Positions 28,004 to 37,954 of a stretch of DNA of 64,000 bases are shown here, one piece after another. The position numbers and the translations under genes are program-made. The DNA is taken from positions 31,887-95,886 of the forward strand of contig CAMCFB010000001.1 of the NCBI GenBank assembly GCA_945874125.1, in the 5' to 3' direction. The stretch's first letter is position 1. Every line of letters begins with the position of its first letter. The stretch is from Verrucomicrobia subdivision 6 bacterium. GTDB lineage: Bacteria; Verrucomicrobiota; Verrucomicrobiia; Methylacidiphilales; Verrucolacustridaceae. The notes under the pieces were generated by a model, which did not search any database, was not told the origin of the DNA, and was given only the letters and a program-made list of their open reading frames with translations.

Positions 28004-29983
28004 ATGCTGAAAATGAGTGGGAATCATTGCAATCTTTCCAACTCGTCGTATAAAGACTCCCACGTGGCCGATCCTATCGAACCCTGGTCTATCGACCGCT
28101 CTCTCTCCACCTACGGAATCCCTCGTTGGGGTAGTGGCTACTTTGGCGTCAACCCCGCCGGAAACATGACCGTGCGGCCCATGAACGGAGATGGCGCCGA
28201 AATTGATCTCGTCAAAGTCGCCACTCGCGCCCGTGAACGTGGCCTCAACTACCCCCTCCTCGTTCGTTTCCACGATCTTTTGCGTCACCGTGTCCGCGCG
28301 ATTAACGAAGCCTTTGCCGATGCCATCAAATCCGCCCGCTACAAAGGCAGTTACCGGGGTGTTTTTCCGATCAAGGTCAACCAGATGCGGGAGGTCGTGG
28401 AGGAAATACTCGACGCGGGCGAACCCTTTCACTTTGGCCTGGAAGTTGGCAGTAAACCCGAACTCTTTGCTGGCCTCGCCCACCACCGCGATCCCGAAAG
28501 TCTCCTCGTCTGCAACGGCTACAAAGATGCGGAGTTTATCCGAACCGCTCTGCTCGGCCGGAAACTGGGCAAAAAAGTCATCCTCGTCATTGAAAAGCCG
28601 GAAGAACTCCGACTGGCCGTGGAGACCGCCCGCACCATGCAGGTCCAGCTGCTCGTCGGTGTCCGTGTTCGCCTCTCCGCCCGCGGGGTCGGAAAATGGG
28701 CTCTCTCCGGTGGGGATGACGCCAAATTTGGTCTTTCTACCAGCGAACTTCTCGAAGCCATCGAATACCTGCGCAAAGAGGGTTGTCCCGAGGCCCTGCA
28801 AATGCTCCACTTCCACGTCGGCTCCCAAATCCCCGACATTCTCGCCTTACGCCGAGCGGTTCGCGAAGCCACCCGCTTCTACGCCCAGCTCCACCATCTC
28901 GGTCTCAAACCGACCTACCTCGACGTCGGGGGTGGACTCGCCATCGACTATGACGGTTCCCGCAGCGACTCAGAAAGCTCGATGAACTACACTTTGGCCG
29001 AATATGCCCGTGATGTCGTTCGCTCCGTTGCCGAGGTTTGTCGCCAAGAAAAAGTTCCCCACCCGACTCTCGTCAGTGAGAGTGGCCGCGCCACCGTGGC
29101 CCACCACTCCGTCCTCTTGGTGGAGGTTTTCGGTACCATCAATAAAACCCCTCGCCCTTTCGTTCCGGCCAAAGAGGAGGACCCTGAATTCGTTCGTCAA
29201 CTCTCCGAACTCGTCTTGAATCTCTCCCGCAAAAATCGCCGCGAATCCCTCCACGATGGCCTGACCGTCAAGGAAGAGGCCGCCGCGCGGTTCGACCTTG
29301 GCCTCCTCGATCTCCCCACCAAAGCCCGCGTGGAGGACTCCTTCTGGCATCTCATCTCCAAGATCTCTGGTCTTTACCAAAATGGTCGCCCTCCACCCGA
29401 AGAAATTCGAAAGCTTCAGGAACAGCTCGGCTGCCAATACCTCTGTAACTTTAGTGTCTTTCAATCCCTGATCGACCACTGGGCCCTCAAACAGCTCTTC
29501 CCGATCGTCCCCATCCATCGCCTCCATGAAGCCCCAACTGAGCATGGGCGTCTGGTCGATATCACCTGTGATTCGGATGGTAAAATCGACCACTTCGTCG
29601 ACGGCACCGGTACTCGCTCCAGCCTTCCCCTGCACACCCTCAATGGCCAACCGTACCTCCTCGGCTTTTTCCTTCTCGGTGCTTACCAAGACGTCATGGG
29701 AGACCTGCATAACCTCTTCGGTTCGGTGAACGAGGCTCACGTCTATTTGGATCCCGATGAACCGGACGGCTTCTATATCGAAGAAACTATCCCTGGTTTC
29801 TCCATTGGCAGGGTCTTGGGGAACGTGCAGTACGAGACCTCCCAACTTTCCCGTATGATCAAATCCCAAATCGATGATGCGATCAAACAGGACAAAATGA
29901 AGGCAACCGAAGGCATGGATCTTTTGGAAAATTACGAAAAAGGGCTCTCCCACCCGACCTACCTCAGCCTCGAAACAGCCTAA
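28004..29983 (+). CDS. speA: Biosynthetic arginine decarboxylase
   Basis: GVFPIKVNQMREVVEEIL, FHFGLEVGSKPEL, HFHVGSQIPDI, YLDVGGGLAIDYDGSRSDSESSMNYTLAEYARDVV, CDSDGKIDHFVD, GAYQDVMGDLHNLFGSVNEAHVY. Confidence 0.96.
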   Translation: MLKMSGNHCNLSNSSYKDSHVADPIEPWSIDRSLSTYGIPRWGSGYFGVNPAGNMTVRPMNGDGAEIDLVKVATRARERGLNYPLLVRFHDLLRHRVRAINEAFADAIKSARYKGSYRGVFPIKVNQMREVVEEILDAGEPFHFGLEVGSKPELFAGLAHHRDPESLLVCNGYKDAEFIRTALLGRKLGKKVILVIEKPEELRLAVETARTMQVQLLVGVRVRLSARGVGKWALSGGDDAKFGLSTSELLEAIEYLRKEGCPEALQMLHFHVGSQIPDILALRRAVREATRFYAQLHHLGLKPTYLDVGGGLAIDYDGSRSDSESSMNYTLAEYARDVVRSVAEVCRQEKVPHPTLVSESGRATVAHHSVLLVEVFGTINKTPRPFVPAKEEDPEFVRQLSELVLNLSRKNRRESLHDGLTVKEEAAARFDLGLLDLPTKARVEDSFWHLISKISGLYQNGRPPPEEIRKLQEQLGCQYLCNFSVFQSLIDHWALKQLFPIVPIHRLHEAPTEHGRLVDITCDSDGKIDHFVDGTGTRSSLPLHTLNGQPYLLGFFLLGAYQDVMGDLHNLFGSVNEAHVYLDPDEPDGFYIEETIPGFSIGRVLGNVQYETSQLSRMIKSQIDDAIKQDKMKATEGMDLLENYEKGLSHPTYLSLETA

Positions 29984-30039
29984 AACACCCCCCTTTTACC
30001 ATTGGCAAGCCCTTGGGGCTAAGCTAGGTTTGATATTTC

Positions 30040-30738
30040 ATGGCAATGAAGTCGAAATCGAAAAAAGGCACAAAATCCTCTTCCCAGAAGTCCTCCAAGA
30101 AGAAGGCTCAGCCGCGTTCATCTCCAAAAAGTAAGAAGAAAAGCCCGTCCGCAAAGGTAGTGGCGCCAAAAAAACCTTCCGGGCCCCCTTTCCCAATCAA
30201 AACACCCGCTAATTTCCTCCGCCCACTAGAGGAAAACCTGAAACCAGCCAAACCCCCGAAATTTTCCCCCGCCTTTCTCGAGCGGCAAAAACTCAAACTT
30301 TCCGAGCTCAGGGATCATATCGTCGATCAAATGCAGGGTGTCACGAAAGACAGCCTTCGCGAAAGGGGTGAAGGGGGCGGCTCGGCCTTCGGCATGCACC
30401 AAGCGGATGCCGGCAGCGACGCTTACGAAAAAGATTTTGCCCTCAGCCTTCTCAGCCAAGAGCAGGACGCTTTGTATGAGATCGAGTCCGCTCTGAAGCG
30501 CATTCAATCCCACGTCTATGGGGTTTGTGAAATGTCGGGTCAGCCCATCCCGGTGGCTCGGTTGGAAGCCATTCCCTTCGCTCGTTTTACCGTCGAATGC
30601 CAGACCCGTTTTGAACAGGAACACAAAGGTAAAAATCGTTGGGAACCTGCCCAGCCGCTGATGGACTCGAACGAAACCTCCGAGGAGGAGAGTGGCGAAG
30701 AGTCCGATGAAGAAGAGAAAGTCAAATCCAAGGAGTAA
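30040..30738 (+). CDS. TraR/DksA-family protein with basic N-terminal tail and degenerate zinc finger
   Basis: K/S/P-rich first ~60 aa; [66 protein letters not shown]. Confidence 0.85.
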   Translation: MAMKSKSKKGTKSSSQKSSKKKAQPRSSPKSKKKSPSAKVVAPKKPSGPPFPIKTPANFLRPLEENLKPAKPPKFSPAFLERQKLKLSELRDHIVDQMQGVTKDSLRERGEGGGSAFGMHQADAGSDAYEKDFALSLLSQEQDALYEIESALKRIQSHVYGVCEMSGQPIPVARLEAIPFARFTVECQTRFEQEHKGKNRWEPAQPLMDSNETSEEESGEESDEEEKVKSKE

Positions 30739-30743
30739 CGCGT

Positions 30744-30974
30744 ATGATCGTAAAAAAAGCCCGCCGCCCACGCCGTATGAATCGCTCTGCGCCCCGTCGC
30801 CGAATCGACATCAACGGCCAAGCCATCGACTTCCGTAATGTGGAACTTCTCCGTAAGTTCATCACGGAAACAGGTAAAATTTTGCCCCGTAAAGTTACCG
30901 GAATGCCGGCCTACCTCCATCGTCAACTCAACACCGCCATCAAGAGGGCCCGTAACGTCCTCCTCCTCAAATGA
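30744..30974 (+). CDS. rpsR: 30S ribosomal protein S18
   Basis: [48 protein letters not shown]. Confidence 0.95.
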   Translation: MIVKKARRPRRMNRSAPRRRIDINGQAIDFRNVELLRKFITETGKILPRKVTGMPAYLHRQLNTAIKRARNVLLLK

Positions 30975-31234
30975 GCCGTCGTTGCCAAATCACAGGTGCC
31001 GTCCCCTCCCTGGGGCGCAAAATCATCCGGAGTGGTAAATCGAAAAAGTCGGGCGGTATCGGTACCCACGTGACCGCTAACACCGCCCGTCGTTTCCGCC
31101 CCAATCTGCGGACCAAGCGTATCTACGTCACCGAACTCGGGCGCCACATCACCGTCAAACTCACGGCCCGCGCCATGAAGACGATCGACAAGAATGGCGC
31201 CTACTCGACGCTTAAGCGCGCTGGGTTGGTTTAA
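30971..31234 (+). CDS. rpmB: 50S ribosomal protein L28
   Basis: [53 protein letters not shown]. Confidence 0.93.
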   Translation: MSRRCQITGAVPSLGRKIIRSGKSKKSGGIGTHVTANTARRFRPNLRTKRIYVTELGRHITVKLTARAMKTIDKNGAYSTLKRAGLV

Positions 31235-31264
31235 TCCTGACCCTCGATCGGTGGGAGGTCAGAA

Positions 31265-31573
31265 TTGACGATTCTGCACCTTCTCGCCGCCCCCCCTCGT
31301 ACCCCGGCCAATACACGATTCTGGCAAAGGGTTCCGGAGGAGTTGAGCGCCGGTAAAACCACCTCGGCTTACCTTTTGCACGAAGGGGCCAGCGCCCTCC
31401 TTGACCCTCGCCTGGCGAAACTCATCGGCCAGGGACTTCGCCTTTTTGCCTGCCCTCGTGCCGTTGACACCTTTGCCCCTCAGGCAAAAGTAGAGCTCGT
31501 TCTCGGAGGCCCAGGCCTTCTCGCTGAGCTGATCGAACGCTCCGCCTCCGTCGAATCCTATAACCCCTCATGA
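31265..31573 (+). CDS. DsrE-like small protein (tentative)
   Basis: TSAYLLHEGASALLDPRLAKLIGQGLRLFACPRAVDTF resembles the DsrE/TusD fold; TTG start; 4-bp overlap with the next gene. Confidence 0.4.
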   Translation: MTILHLLAAPPRTPANTRFWQRVPEELSAGKTTSAYLLHEGASALLDPRLAKLIGQGLRLFACPRAVDTFAPQAKVELVLGGPGLLAELIERSASVESYNPS

Positions 31574-31887
31574 AAAGAGTCGCCATTCTTTGCCAAACCG
31601 GCCCCGCCGGAAAACGTCGTCTCGCGGAGGAGGCCCTTCGCCTCGCCGCGGGTCTCACCGCCACCGGTCGCTTGCGGGTTGATCTGATCCTCTCCGCCTC
31701 CGCCCTTGCCCTGCTGCAACCCGAAATGGGCGGCCCCATCGGCACCTGGGAATCAGTTATCTCCCCCCAAACCAGGATCCTCGTCCCCCCGGGAACCCCA
31801 GTTCCCTCCTCGCCCCCCGTTACCTTCCTCCCCAATGGAGACCCAGAGAAAGTTGCCCAAGGAGCCGATCTCATCCTGCGATTTTAG
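31570..31887 (+). CDS. DsrF/TusC-like small protein (tentative)
   Basis: MKRVAILCQTGPAGKRRLAEEALRLAAGLTATGRLRVDLILSASALALLQPEMG resembles TusC/DsrF; coupled to the preceding ORF. Confidence 0.4.
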   Translation: MKRVAILCQTGPAGKRRLAEEALRLAAGLTATGRLRVDLILSASALALLQPEMGGPIGTWESVISPQTRILVPPGTPVPSSPPVTFLPNGDPEKVAQGADLILRF

Positions 31888-31937
31888 GGTTTTCGCTCGA
31901 CTCCCCACATTCTCTCCTCCATCCGATTAGAGATCCC

Positions 31938-33341
31938 ATGCTCGATCGCGCCCACCTGAAACACCTTCACTTCCTCGGCATCGCTGGCACGGGCATGGGC
32001 ACGGTCGCGGCCATGTTCCGCAAAATCGGCCTTCAAGTCACTGGCTCCGACCAAGCCGTCTACCCCCCCATGTCCGATTTCCTGCGCGATCAAGGCATCA
32101 CCTTTCATGCAGGCTATGCTGAAAAAAACCTCTCCCCCAAACCCGACCTCGCTGTCGTGGGTAACGCCCTCTCCCGCGGCAACCCTGAACTTGAAGCAGT
32201 CCTCTTCCACCGCATCCCCTTCGTCTCACTGCCTGAACTCCTTCGTGGTTGGTTCCTTTATAAAACTCGTAATCTCGTTGTCTCCGGCACCCACGGCAAA
32301 ACCACCACCTCAACCATGCTGGCCTTCCTTCTCGAAAAAGCCGGACTCCACCCCAGCTGGTTTATCGGTGGAGTCCCGCTCGACCTCCCTGCCGGTTGCC
32401 ACCACGGAACCGGCCCTTTCTGGGTCCTCGAGGGCGACGAGTACGACACCTCTTTTGCCGATAAACGCAGCAAGTTTCTCCAGTACCTTCCCGAACTGGT
32501 CATCCTCAACAACGTCGAATTCGACCACGCTGACATCTACCCCGACCTCGCTGCCATTCAGAAATCGTTTCGCCAACTCCTCCAGCAAGTCCCGCAAAAC
32601 GGCCTGGCTCTCATCAATGCGGACGATCCGAACACCCTCGCTGTGGCGAAAGACGCCCCTTGCGAAATTCTTGAGATTGGTTCCGGACCCCAAGCCGCCG
32701 CCCGCTACCACATCCTAAAAGAGGATGCCTCCGGATCTCGCTTCACCCTCCACGGCCAAGAATTTCATCTCCAACTCGCGGGCCGCCACAATGTTCACAA
32801 CGCCTCCATGGCGCTTTGCGCCGCCCACACGCTCGGCATCTCCCTCGATCAACTCGCCTCGATTCTCCCTCATTTCAAAGGTGTTCGCCGAAGACTGGAA
32901 GTTCGAGCCGAAGCCAATGGAATCACTGTGGTGGATGACTTTGGTCACCACCCCTCCGCCCTGAGGGAATCGATCGCCGCCCTTCGAGCGAAATACCCAG
33001 GGCGTCGCTTATGGGCTCTCTTTGAACCCCGCTCCAACACCACCCGCCGAGGCATCTTTCAAAACGAGCTCGCCCAATCTCTCTCCGCCGCGGACGGGGT
33101 CTATATCACCGAAATTGCCCGGAGGGATCAGATTGACCCAGAGATGCGCCTCGATCCCAACAAAATTGCGGACGACATCCGAAAAGCAGGTCGCGAATCC
33201 TTTTACCTCCCTGGTCCAGATGAAATTCTCAAAGACCTTCTTCCGCGCCTGAAATCGGGGGATATTGTCGCCGTCTTCACCAACGGCAGTTTTGGCGGCT
33301 TGGTCGCCAAACTCGCCACCGCTTTACAAAAAAAGAATTAA
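31938..33341 (+). CDS. mpl: UDP-N-acetylmuramate:L-alanyl-gamma-D-glutamyl-meso-diaminopimelate ligase
   Basis: LHFLGIAGTGMGTVAAMFRKIGLQVTGSD, VVSGTHGKTTTSTMLAFLLEKAG, WVLEGDEYDTSFADKRSKFL, FEPRSNTTRRGIFQNEL. Confidence 0.92.
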   Translation: MLDRAHLKHLHFLGIAGTGMGTVAAMFRKIGLQVTGSDQAVYPPMSDFLRDQGITFHAGYAEKNLSPKPDLAVVGNALSRGNPELEAVLFHRIPFVSLPELLRGWFLYKTRNLVVSGTHGKTTTSTMLAFLLEKAGLHPSWFIGGVPLDLPAGCHHGTGPFWVLEGDEYDTSFADKRSKFLQYLPELVILNNVEFDHADIYPDLAAIQKSFRQLLQQVPQNGLALINADDPNTLAVAKDAPCEILEIGSGPQAAARYHILKEDASGSRFTLHGQEFHLQLAGRHNVHNASMALCAAHTLGISLDQLASILPHFKGVRRRLEVRAEANGITVVDDFGHHPSALRESIAALRAKYPGRRLWALFEPRSNTTRRGIFQNELAQSLSAADGVYITEIARRDQIDPEMRLDPNKIADDIRKAGRESFYLPGPDEILKDLLPRLKSGDIVAVFTNGSFGGLVAKLATALQKKN

Positions 33342-34582
33342 GCGGAAGTTTCGGGAATCAAACTCTTCACATCCACGCCACGGAACTGAAACAATTTTGC
33401 GATCGTCTCTTCAATGACGTTGTTGGGACAGGAGGCCCCCGCCGTCACCCCGATCTTGACCTTCCCTTGGGGGAGCCAGCCCTTGGTAATCTTCTCTTTC
33501 TGCGCATGCTGGTCGTAGTGCTCGATCTCATCCGTCGAAATCATCTTGGTGCAGTTTCGAATAAAGTAGGTCGGTAACTTCGCCTCCCCCATCTCCGCCA
33601 AGTGACTGGTGTTACTGCTATTGTACCCTCCCACCACCAGCAGAAGGTCCAGCGGAACAACCAATAGATCCCTTAGCGCATCCTGACGCTCCTGGGTTGC
33701 GCCACAAATCGTATCAAAGAAACGGAAATGCTCTCCTGTTTTCTTTTCCCCATACCGATCCTCAATCGCCTTCTTTAACCTTCGTTGTACCTCTTCCGTT
33801 TCGCCTCGCATCATCGTTGTCTGGTTGGCCACTCCCACCGCTTGCAAGTGAAGCTCCGGATCAAACCCGGGCGAGTGCGCTCCGGCAAACTTCTGCAAAA
33901 ACTCCGCCCGATCACCTCCGTGACGGATGTAATTACAAACGTAATCGGTCTCTTCCAAATTATAGACGACCAGATAGTGACCCAACCCATCTGTGCTCAA
34001 TGCCCGCGAACTCGTGGCCATCGTTTCCTCATGGGAAGATTTACCGTGAATGATCGATGTCACTCTCTCTTTGTTGTACTGCCGGACTCGCTTCCAAACA
34101 CTCATCACGTCCCCGCAAGTCGTGTCCACCGTCTGACATCCAATCTTCTTCAACTCGTCCATCGTCCCCACCTCCGCCCCGAACGCCGGCACAATCACCA
34201 CATCCTCCACCGTTAATCCAGTCAGGTCATAGCCCGTAGGATGACGCTTCAGAGACTGAATCTTCATCTCCCGCAACTGCTCGTTGACCTCGGGGTTATG
34301 AATAATTTCGCCTAGCAAAAAAATCCGTTTGTCTTTGAAAACTTTAGCGGCCGCGTAGGCCAAATCGATCGCCCGCTCCACTCCATAACAAAAACCAAAC
34401 GCCTTCGCCAAAACTACCGTCATATCCGCCGCCTCCAAAGGTCGCCCCGTCGCCCGGACAAACTCAACCGCTAAACTGCGATAGTGCTTCTGCACCTCCG
34501 CCGCCACCGCCTCCATTACCTCAGGAGTACGCAGGTTTACCTTCTTGGTCGGAGCGGTTGTCCCTATGGTGGCTGAACTCAT
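33338..34582 (-). CDS. ispH: 4-hydroxy-3-methylbut-2-enyl diphosphate reductase (long form)
   Basis: AKAFGFCYGVERAIDLAY, GEIIHNPEVNEQL, PAFGAEVG, DTTCGDVMSVWKRV, ICGATQERQDAL, GGYNSSNT, GVTAGASCPNNVIEE. Confidence 0.93.
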   Translation of the reverse strand: MSSATIGTTAPTKKVNLRTPEVMEAVAAEVQKHYRSLAVEFVRATGRPLEAADMTVVLAKAFGFCYGVERAIDLAYAAAKVFKDKRIFLLGEIIHNPEVNEQLREMKIQSLKRHPTGYDLTGLTVEDVVIVPAFGAEVGTMDELKKIGCQTVDTTCGDVMSVWKRVRQYNKERVTSIIHGKSSHEETMATSSRALSTDGLGHYLVVYNLEETDYVCNYIRHGGDRAEFLQKFAGAHSPGFDPELHLQAVGVANQTTMMRGETEEVQRRLKKAIEDRYGEKKTGEHFRFFDTICGATQERQDALRDLLVVPLDLLLVVGGYNSSNTSHLAEMGEAKLPTYFIRNCTKMISTDEIEHYDQHAQKEKITKGWLPQGKVKIGVTAGASCPNNVIEETIAKLFQFRGVDVKSLIPETSA

Positions 34583-34634
34583 CCCACAAACCTACTTTGC
34601 CAAAGCGAGCGGTCGAGCCAAGACCATCACTACA

Positions 34635-35543
34635 TTACCCCTTACCCTTCATGGGCTTAGATACGATCCACTGCAGGATTCCCTTTTGCGTGTGCAACCG
34701 GTTTTCCGCTTGATCAAAAATATCCACTGCCCGCTCCTCTAATATTTCAGCACTTATCTCCTTCCCCCGGTAGGCCGGAAGACAGTGCAGCACCAGGGCT
34801 CCCTTCTTGGCCAAGCCGACCAACTTCTGGTTGATCTGGTAAGGAGCAAATACTTTCTCCCTCTCCGCCGTCTCCGCCTCTTTCCCCATTGAAACCCAAA
34901 CATCGGTGTAGAGCACGTCGGCCCCCTGGGCCGCCTCGCGCGGATCCTCTGTCCAACTCACATGCTTCCCCACCGCCAAGGGCTGAAACTCCTTGGGCGC
35001 GCCGCACACCAAGTGGAAATCAAAAATCTTGGCCGCTTCCGCCCACGATCGCGGAACATTGCACGCCGCATCCCCAATAAACGCGACTCTCTTCCCCCGA
35101 ATCGATCCCCGCTTCTCTTCAATGGTAAAGATATCACTCAGAATCTGACACGGATGCTCGTCATCCGTCAGCGCGTTGATCGTGGGAATTTTGGCAAACT
35201 CGGCAAACTCCTCCACATCCCCTTGGGCAAAGGTCCGAATCACCGCCCCATGCACCATCCGACCCATCACCCGTGCCGTATCCCGCACCAACTCCCCCCT
35301 CCCCAGCTGAATTTCGGCCGCACTGAGAAAGCTGGGCACTCCACCCAACTCCCGAATCGCCACCTCAAACGAAACCCGCGTCCGCGTCGAAGCTTTCGTA
35401 AAGATCAACGCCCAAATCTGCCCAGTCAAAGGACCCTTGGATAAACCTTTCTTTCCCCGCGCCTTTTTCGCCACCCGCGCCAAACGCAGAATCTCTCTTG
35501 CCTCTAACTCCCGCATTCCCGCCAGTTTCAGTAGATGTTTCAT
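34635..35543 (-). CDS. argF: Ornithine carbamoyltransferase
   Basis: IFTKASTRTRVSFEVAIRELGG, ADVLYTDVWVSMGKE, VLHCLPAYRGKEISAEI. Confidence 0.94.
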   Translation of the reverse strand: MKHLLKLAGMRELEAREILRLARVAKKARGKKGLSKGPLTGQIWALIFTKASTRTRVSFEVAIRELGGVPSFLSAAEIQLGRGELVRDTARVMGRMVHGAVIRTFAQGDVEEFAEFAKIPTINALTDDEHPCQILSDIFTIEEKRGSIRGKRVAFIGDAACNVPRSWAEAAKIFDFHLVCGAPKEFQPLAVGKHVSWTEDPREAAQGADVLYTDVWVSMGKEAETAEREKVFAPYQINQKLVGLAKKGALVLHCLPAYRGKEISAEILEERAVDIFDQAENRLHTQKGILQWIVSKPMKGKG

Positions 35544-36760
35544 AGGGTGGCTTTTACTTTCTCCAAAGCTTCTTGAATTTCTTCCTCGGTCACCGAGTAG
35601 GGAGCTAAAAACCGCAACACGTCCGAACCTGCCGGCACCACCAGCAACCCCACCCCCGCCAACGCCTCCGCCACCTCCGCATGGCTTCTCCCCTTGACCG
35701 TCACCCCCACCATTCCCCCAAATCCCCGCACCTCCCCCACCCAACCCCTCCCCGCCAATTTGGCCAAACCCCTTTTCAACTCCTCCCCCCGAACGAAAAT
35801 ATTCTCAGCCAACTTCTCCTCCTCAATAATTTGCAAAATCTCCAACGCCACCGCACAGGCCAGCGCCGTCCCTCCATACGTCGTCGCGTGACTTCCCGGC
35901 ACCAATACATCCTGCAGCTTTTTTCCGAACCACACCGCCCCAATCGGAAATCCCCCCCCCAAGCTCTTGGCCATCGAAACCGCATCCGGCAAAAACTCAC
36001 CCTTTTTACCCGCCTGCTCCAAAATCAATTCGTAACTTTGAAACCTTCCCGTCCGATAGTGACCGCACTGGACCGAATCCATCAGCAAAGAAACTCCCCT
36101 CTCCAGCGTCACTTTCCGCAGCCCCAACAAATACTCCGCCGTGGCCGGAATCACCCCGCCCTCCCCCTGAATCCCCTCCACCATCACCGCCGCCGTCTTC
36201 GGACCGATCGCCTTCTCCACCGCCGCCAGATCATTAAACGGCACGTAGACAAACCCAGGCATCACTGGGCCAAATCCCTCCCGCAACCGCTCCTGACCCG
36301 AAGCCGCAATCATCCCCAATGTTCTCCCATGAAAAGAGTTCAGCGCGGTGATCACCTCAAATCTCCCCTCCCCCGAACCCGCTTTTCTGGCGGCTTTGAC
36401 CATGCTCTCATTCGCCTCCGCCCCGCTGTTGCAGAAAAACATCTTCCCAGAACCCGTTCGCTTGACCAGCTCCCGCGCCAACTCCGCCTGTTTCGGGTGG
36501 AAAAAAAGATTCGAAACATGGACCAACTCCTCCCCTTGTTTCCGCATCACTTCGGCCAATCGTGGGTACGCATGCCCTAAACAGTTCACCGCAATTCCAC
36601 TGCCAAAATCCAAGTACTCCTTGCCCTCCGCATCCCATACTCGCGCCCCTTTTCCCCGCACCAAAACCGGCGCCGTCGCCGACCGTTTATACGATGCCAC
36701 CACGTGCTGAGCGTAGCCCGCCCGCACCTCCGCCGACTGAATCTTGGTCTCCTTCTTCAA
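35540..36760 (-). CDS. argD: Acetylornithine/succinylornithine aminotransferase family protein
   Basis: YLDFGSGIAVNCLGHAYPRL, FFCNSGAEANESMVKAARK, NSFHGRTLG, GIQGEGGV, SMAKSLGGGFPIGA; overlaps argF start by 4 bp. Confidence 0.9.
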   Translation of the reverse strand: MKKETKIQSAEVRAGYAQHVVASYKRSATAPVLVRGKGARVWDAEGKEYLDFGSGIAVNCLGHAYPRLAEVMRKQGEELVHVSNLFFHPKQAELARELVKRTGSGKMFFCNSGAEANESMVKAARKAGSGEGRFEVITALNSFHGRTLGMIAASGQERLREGFGPVMPGFVYVPFNDLAAVEKAIGPKTAAVMVEGIQGEGGVIPATAEYLLGLRKVTLERGVSLLMDSVQCGHYRTGRFQSYELILEQAGKKGEFLPDAVSMAKSLGGGFPIGAVWFGKKLQDVLVPGSHATTYGGTALACAVALEILQIIEEEKLAENIFVRGEELKRGLAKLAGRGWVGEVRGFGGMVGVTVKGRSHAEVAEALAGVGLLVVPAGSDVLRFLAPYSVTEEEIQEALEKVKATL

Positions 36761-36802
36761 ACGCCAATGCTAATCCCAAAAGCCCTTTCGGCCAATCCCC
36801 GC

Positions 36803-37867
36803 TTACTTGGCGGCCCAACGCAGAAGAGCCTCGGTCTGCTCCCAACCCATACACGCATCCGTAATCGAAATGCCATACTTCAAGCCCTGGGGACCTTGGG
36901 CGGGAATATCCTGCCTGCCCTCCAGTAAATGACTTTCCAGCATCAAACCTAAAATCCCCGGGCTGCCCCCTTTTTTCTGCTCGACCACACTTTTCCACGC
37001 CGTCTCCTGCTTGGTGGCCTCTTTCCCAGAATTCGCATGACTACAGTCCACCATTAACCTTTCAGGTAACTTATGCTTCTTAAGAGACACCCTTGCTGCT
37101 TCCAAACTGGAGGGATCATAATTGGTCTTATCGCGGCCCCCCCGCAACACCAGATGGGTCGATCGGTTTCCCATCGTTCGGATCACACTTGTGGCTCCGT
37201 CCGCATCGATTCCAACAAAGGCATGGGGGGCTTGGGCCGACAACATCGCATCCACCGCGACTTGCAGGCTTCCATCCGTTCCATTCTTAAAACCCACCGG
37301 CATCGAGAGACCACTCGCCATTTCCCGATGGGTCTGACTCTCCGTTGTCCTTGCCCCGATGGCCGCCCACGTGACCAGATCCGCCAGATACTGTGGCACG
37401 ACGGGGTCTAAAAACTCTGTCCCCGCCGGAACCCCCATCTCATTAATCTCCGAGAGAAGTCTTCGGCCTGCTTTCAAACCACCCTCCAAATCCAATGTGC
37501 CATCCAAACCAGGATCATTAATCAATCCCTTCCAACCAACTGTGGTCCGTGGCTTCTCAAAATAGACCCTCATAATCAAGAGAAGCCGATCCCCCAACTC
37601 CTGCCTCATCTTTTGAATCCGCTCCGCATACTCTAACGCCGCTTTGCGATCGTGGATGGAGCAGGGTCCCAAAATAACCAAAGGGCGCGTATCCGTCCCC
37701 TCCATCACCGCTTCGACCTCTTGCCGAGATTCCCGAACTGTCCTTTCCGAGACAGACCCCAACGGAATCTCCCGCCGAAGCTGGGCCGGCGATATTAAGG
37801 GCGTAACCTCCCGCACACGGAGATTCATCAGCTTGGGCGCCTCTTTCATCTGAGTAACGGATGACAT
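36803..37867 (-). CDS. aroG: 3-deoxy-7-phosphoheptulonate (DAHP) synthase, class I
   Basis: VILGPCSIHDRKAALEYAERI, MRVYFEKPRTTVGWKGLINDP, GARTTESQTHREMASGLSMPVGFKNGTDG, VDCSHANSGK, YGISITDACMGW. Confidence 0.96.
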   Translation of the reverse strand: MSSVTQMKEAPKLMNLRVREVTPLISPAQLRREIPLGSVSERTVRESRQEVEAVMEGTDTRPLVILGPCSIHDRKAALEYAERIQKMRQELGDRLLLIMRVYFEKPRTTVGWKGLINDPGLDGTLDLEGGLKAGRRLLSEINEMGVPAGTEFLDPVVPQYLADLVTWAAIGARTTESQTHREMASGLSMPVGFKNGTDGSLQVAVDAMLSAQAPHAFVGIDADGATSVIRTMGNRSTHLVLRGGRDKTNYDPSSLEAARVSLKKHKLPERLMVDCSHANSGKEATKQETAWKSVVEQKKGGSPGILGLMLESHLLEGRQDIPAQGPQGLKYGISITDACMGWEQTEALLRWAAK

Positions 37868-37954
37868 CGTTCAACCCTAGTCGATCCGCCCCACTTTGGA
37901 AAACCCCGATTCCAATCTCGCTTTTCTGAAAGGTTGACTCAAAATCACGAACTT

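Noticed and set aside
28970-29953. 327-aa minus-strand ORF antisense to speA (and the 287-aa ORF at 27965-28828)
   Set aside because: Fully overlaps the well-supported speA; low-complexity acidic translation typical of antisense frames.
36015-36135. ArgD motif variant LLMDSVQCGHYRTGRF in place of DEVQTG-GRTG
   Set aside because: Probably ordinary lineage variation; the PLP lysine motif (SMAKSLGGGFPIGA) and active-site Asp are retained.
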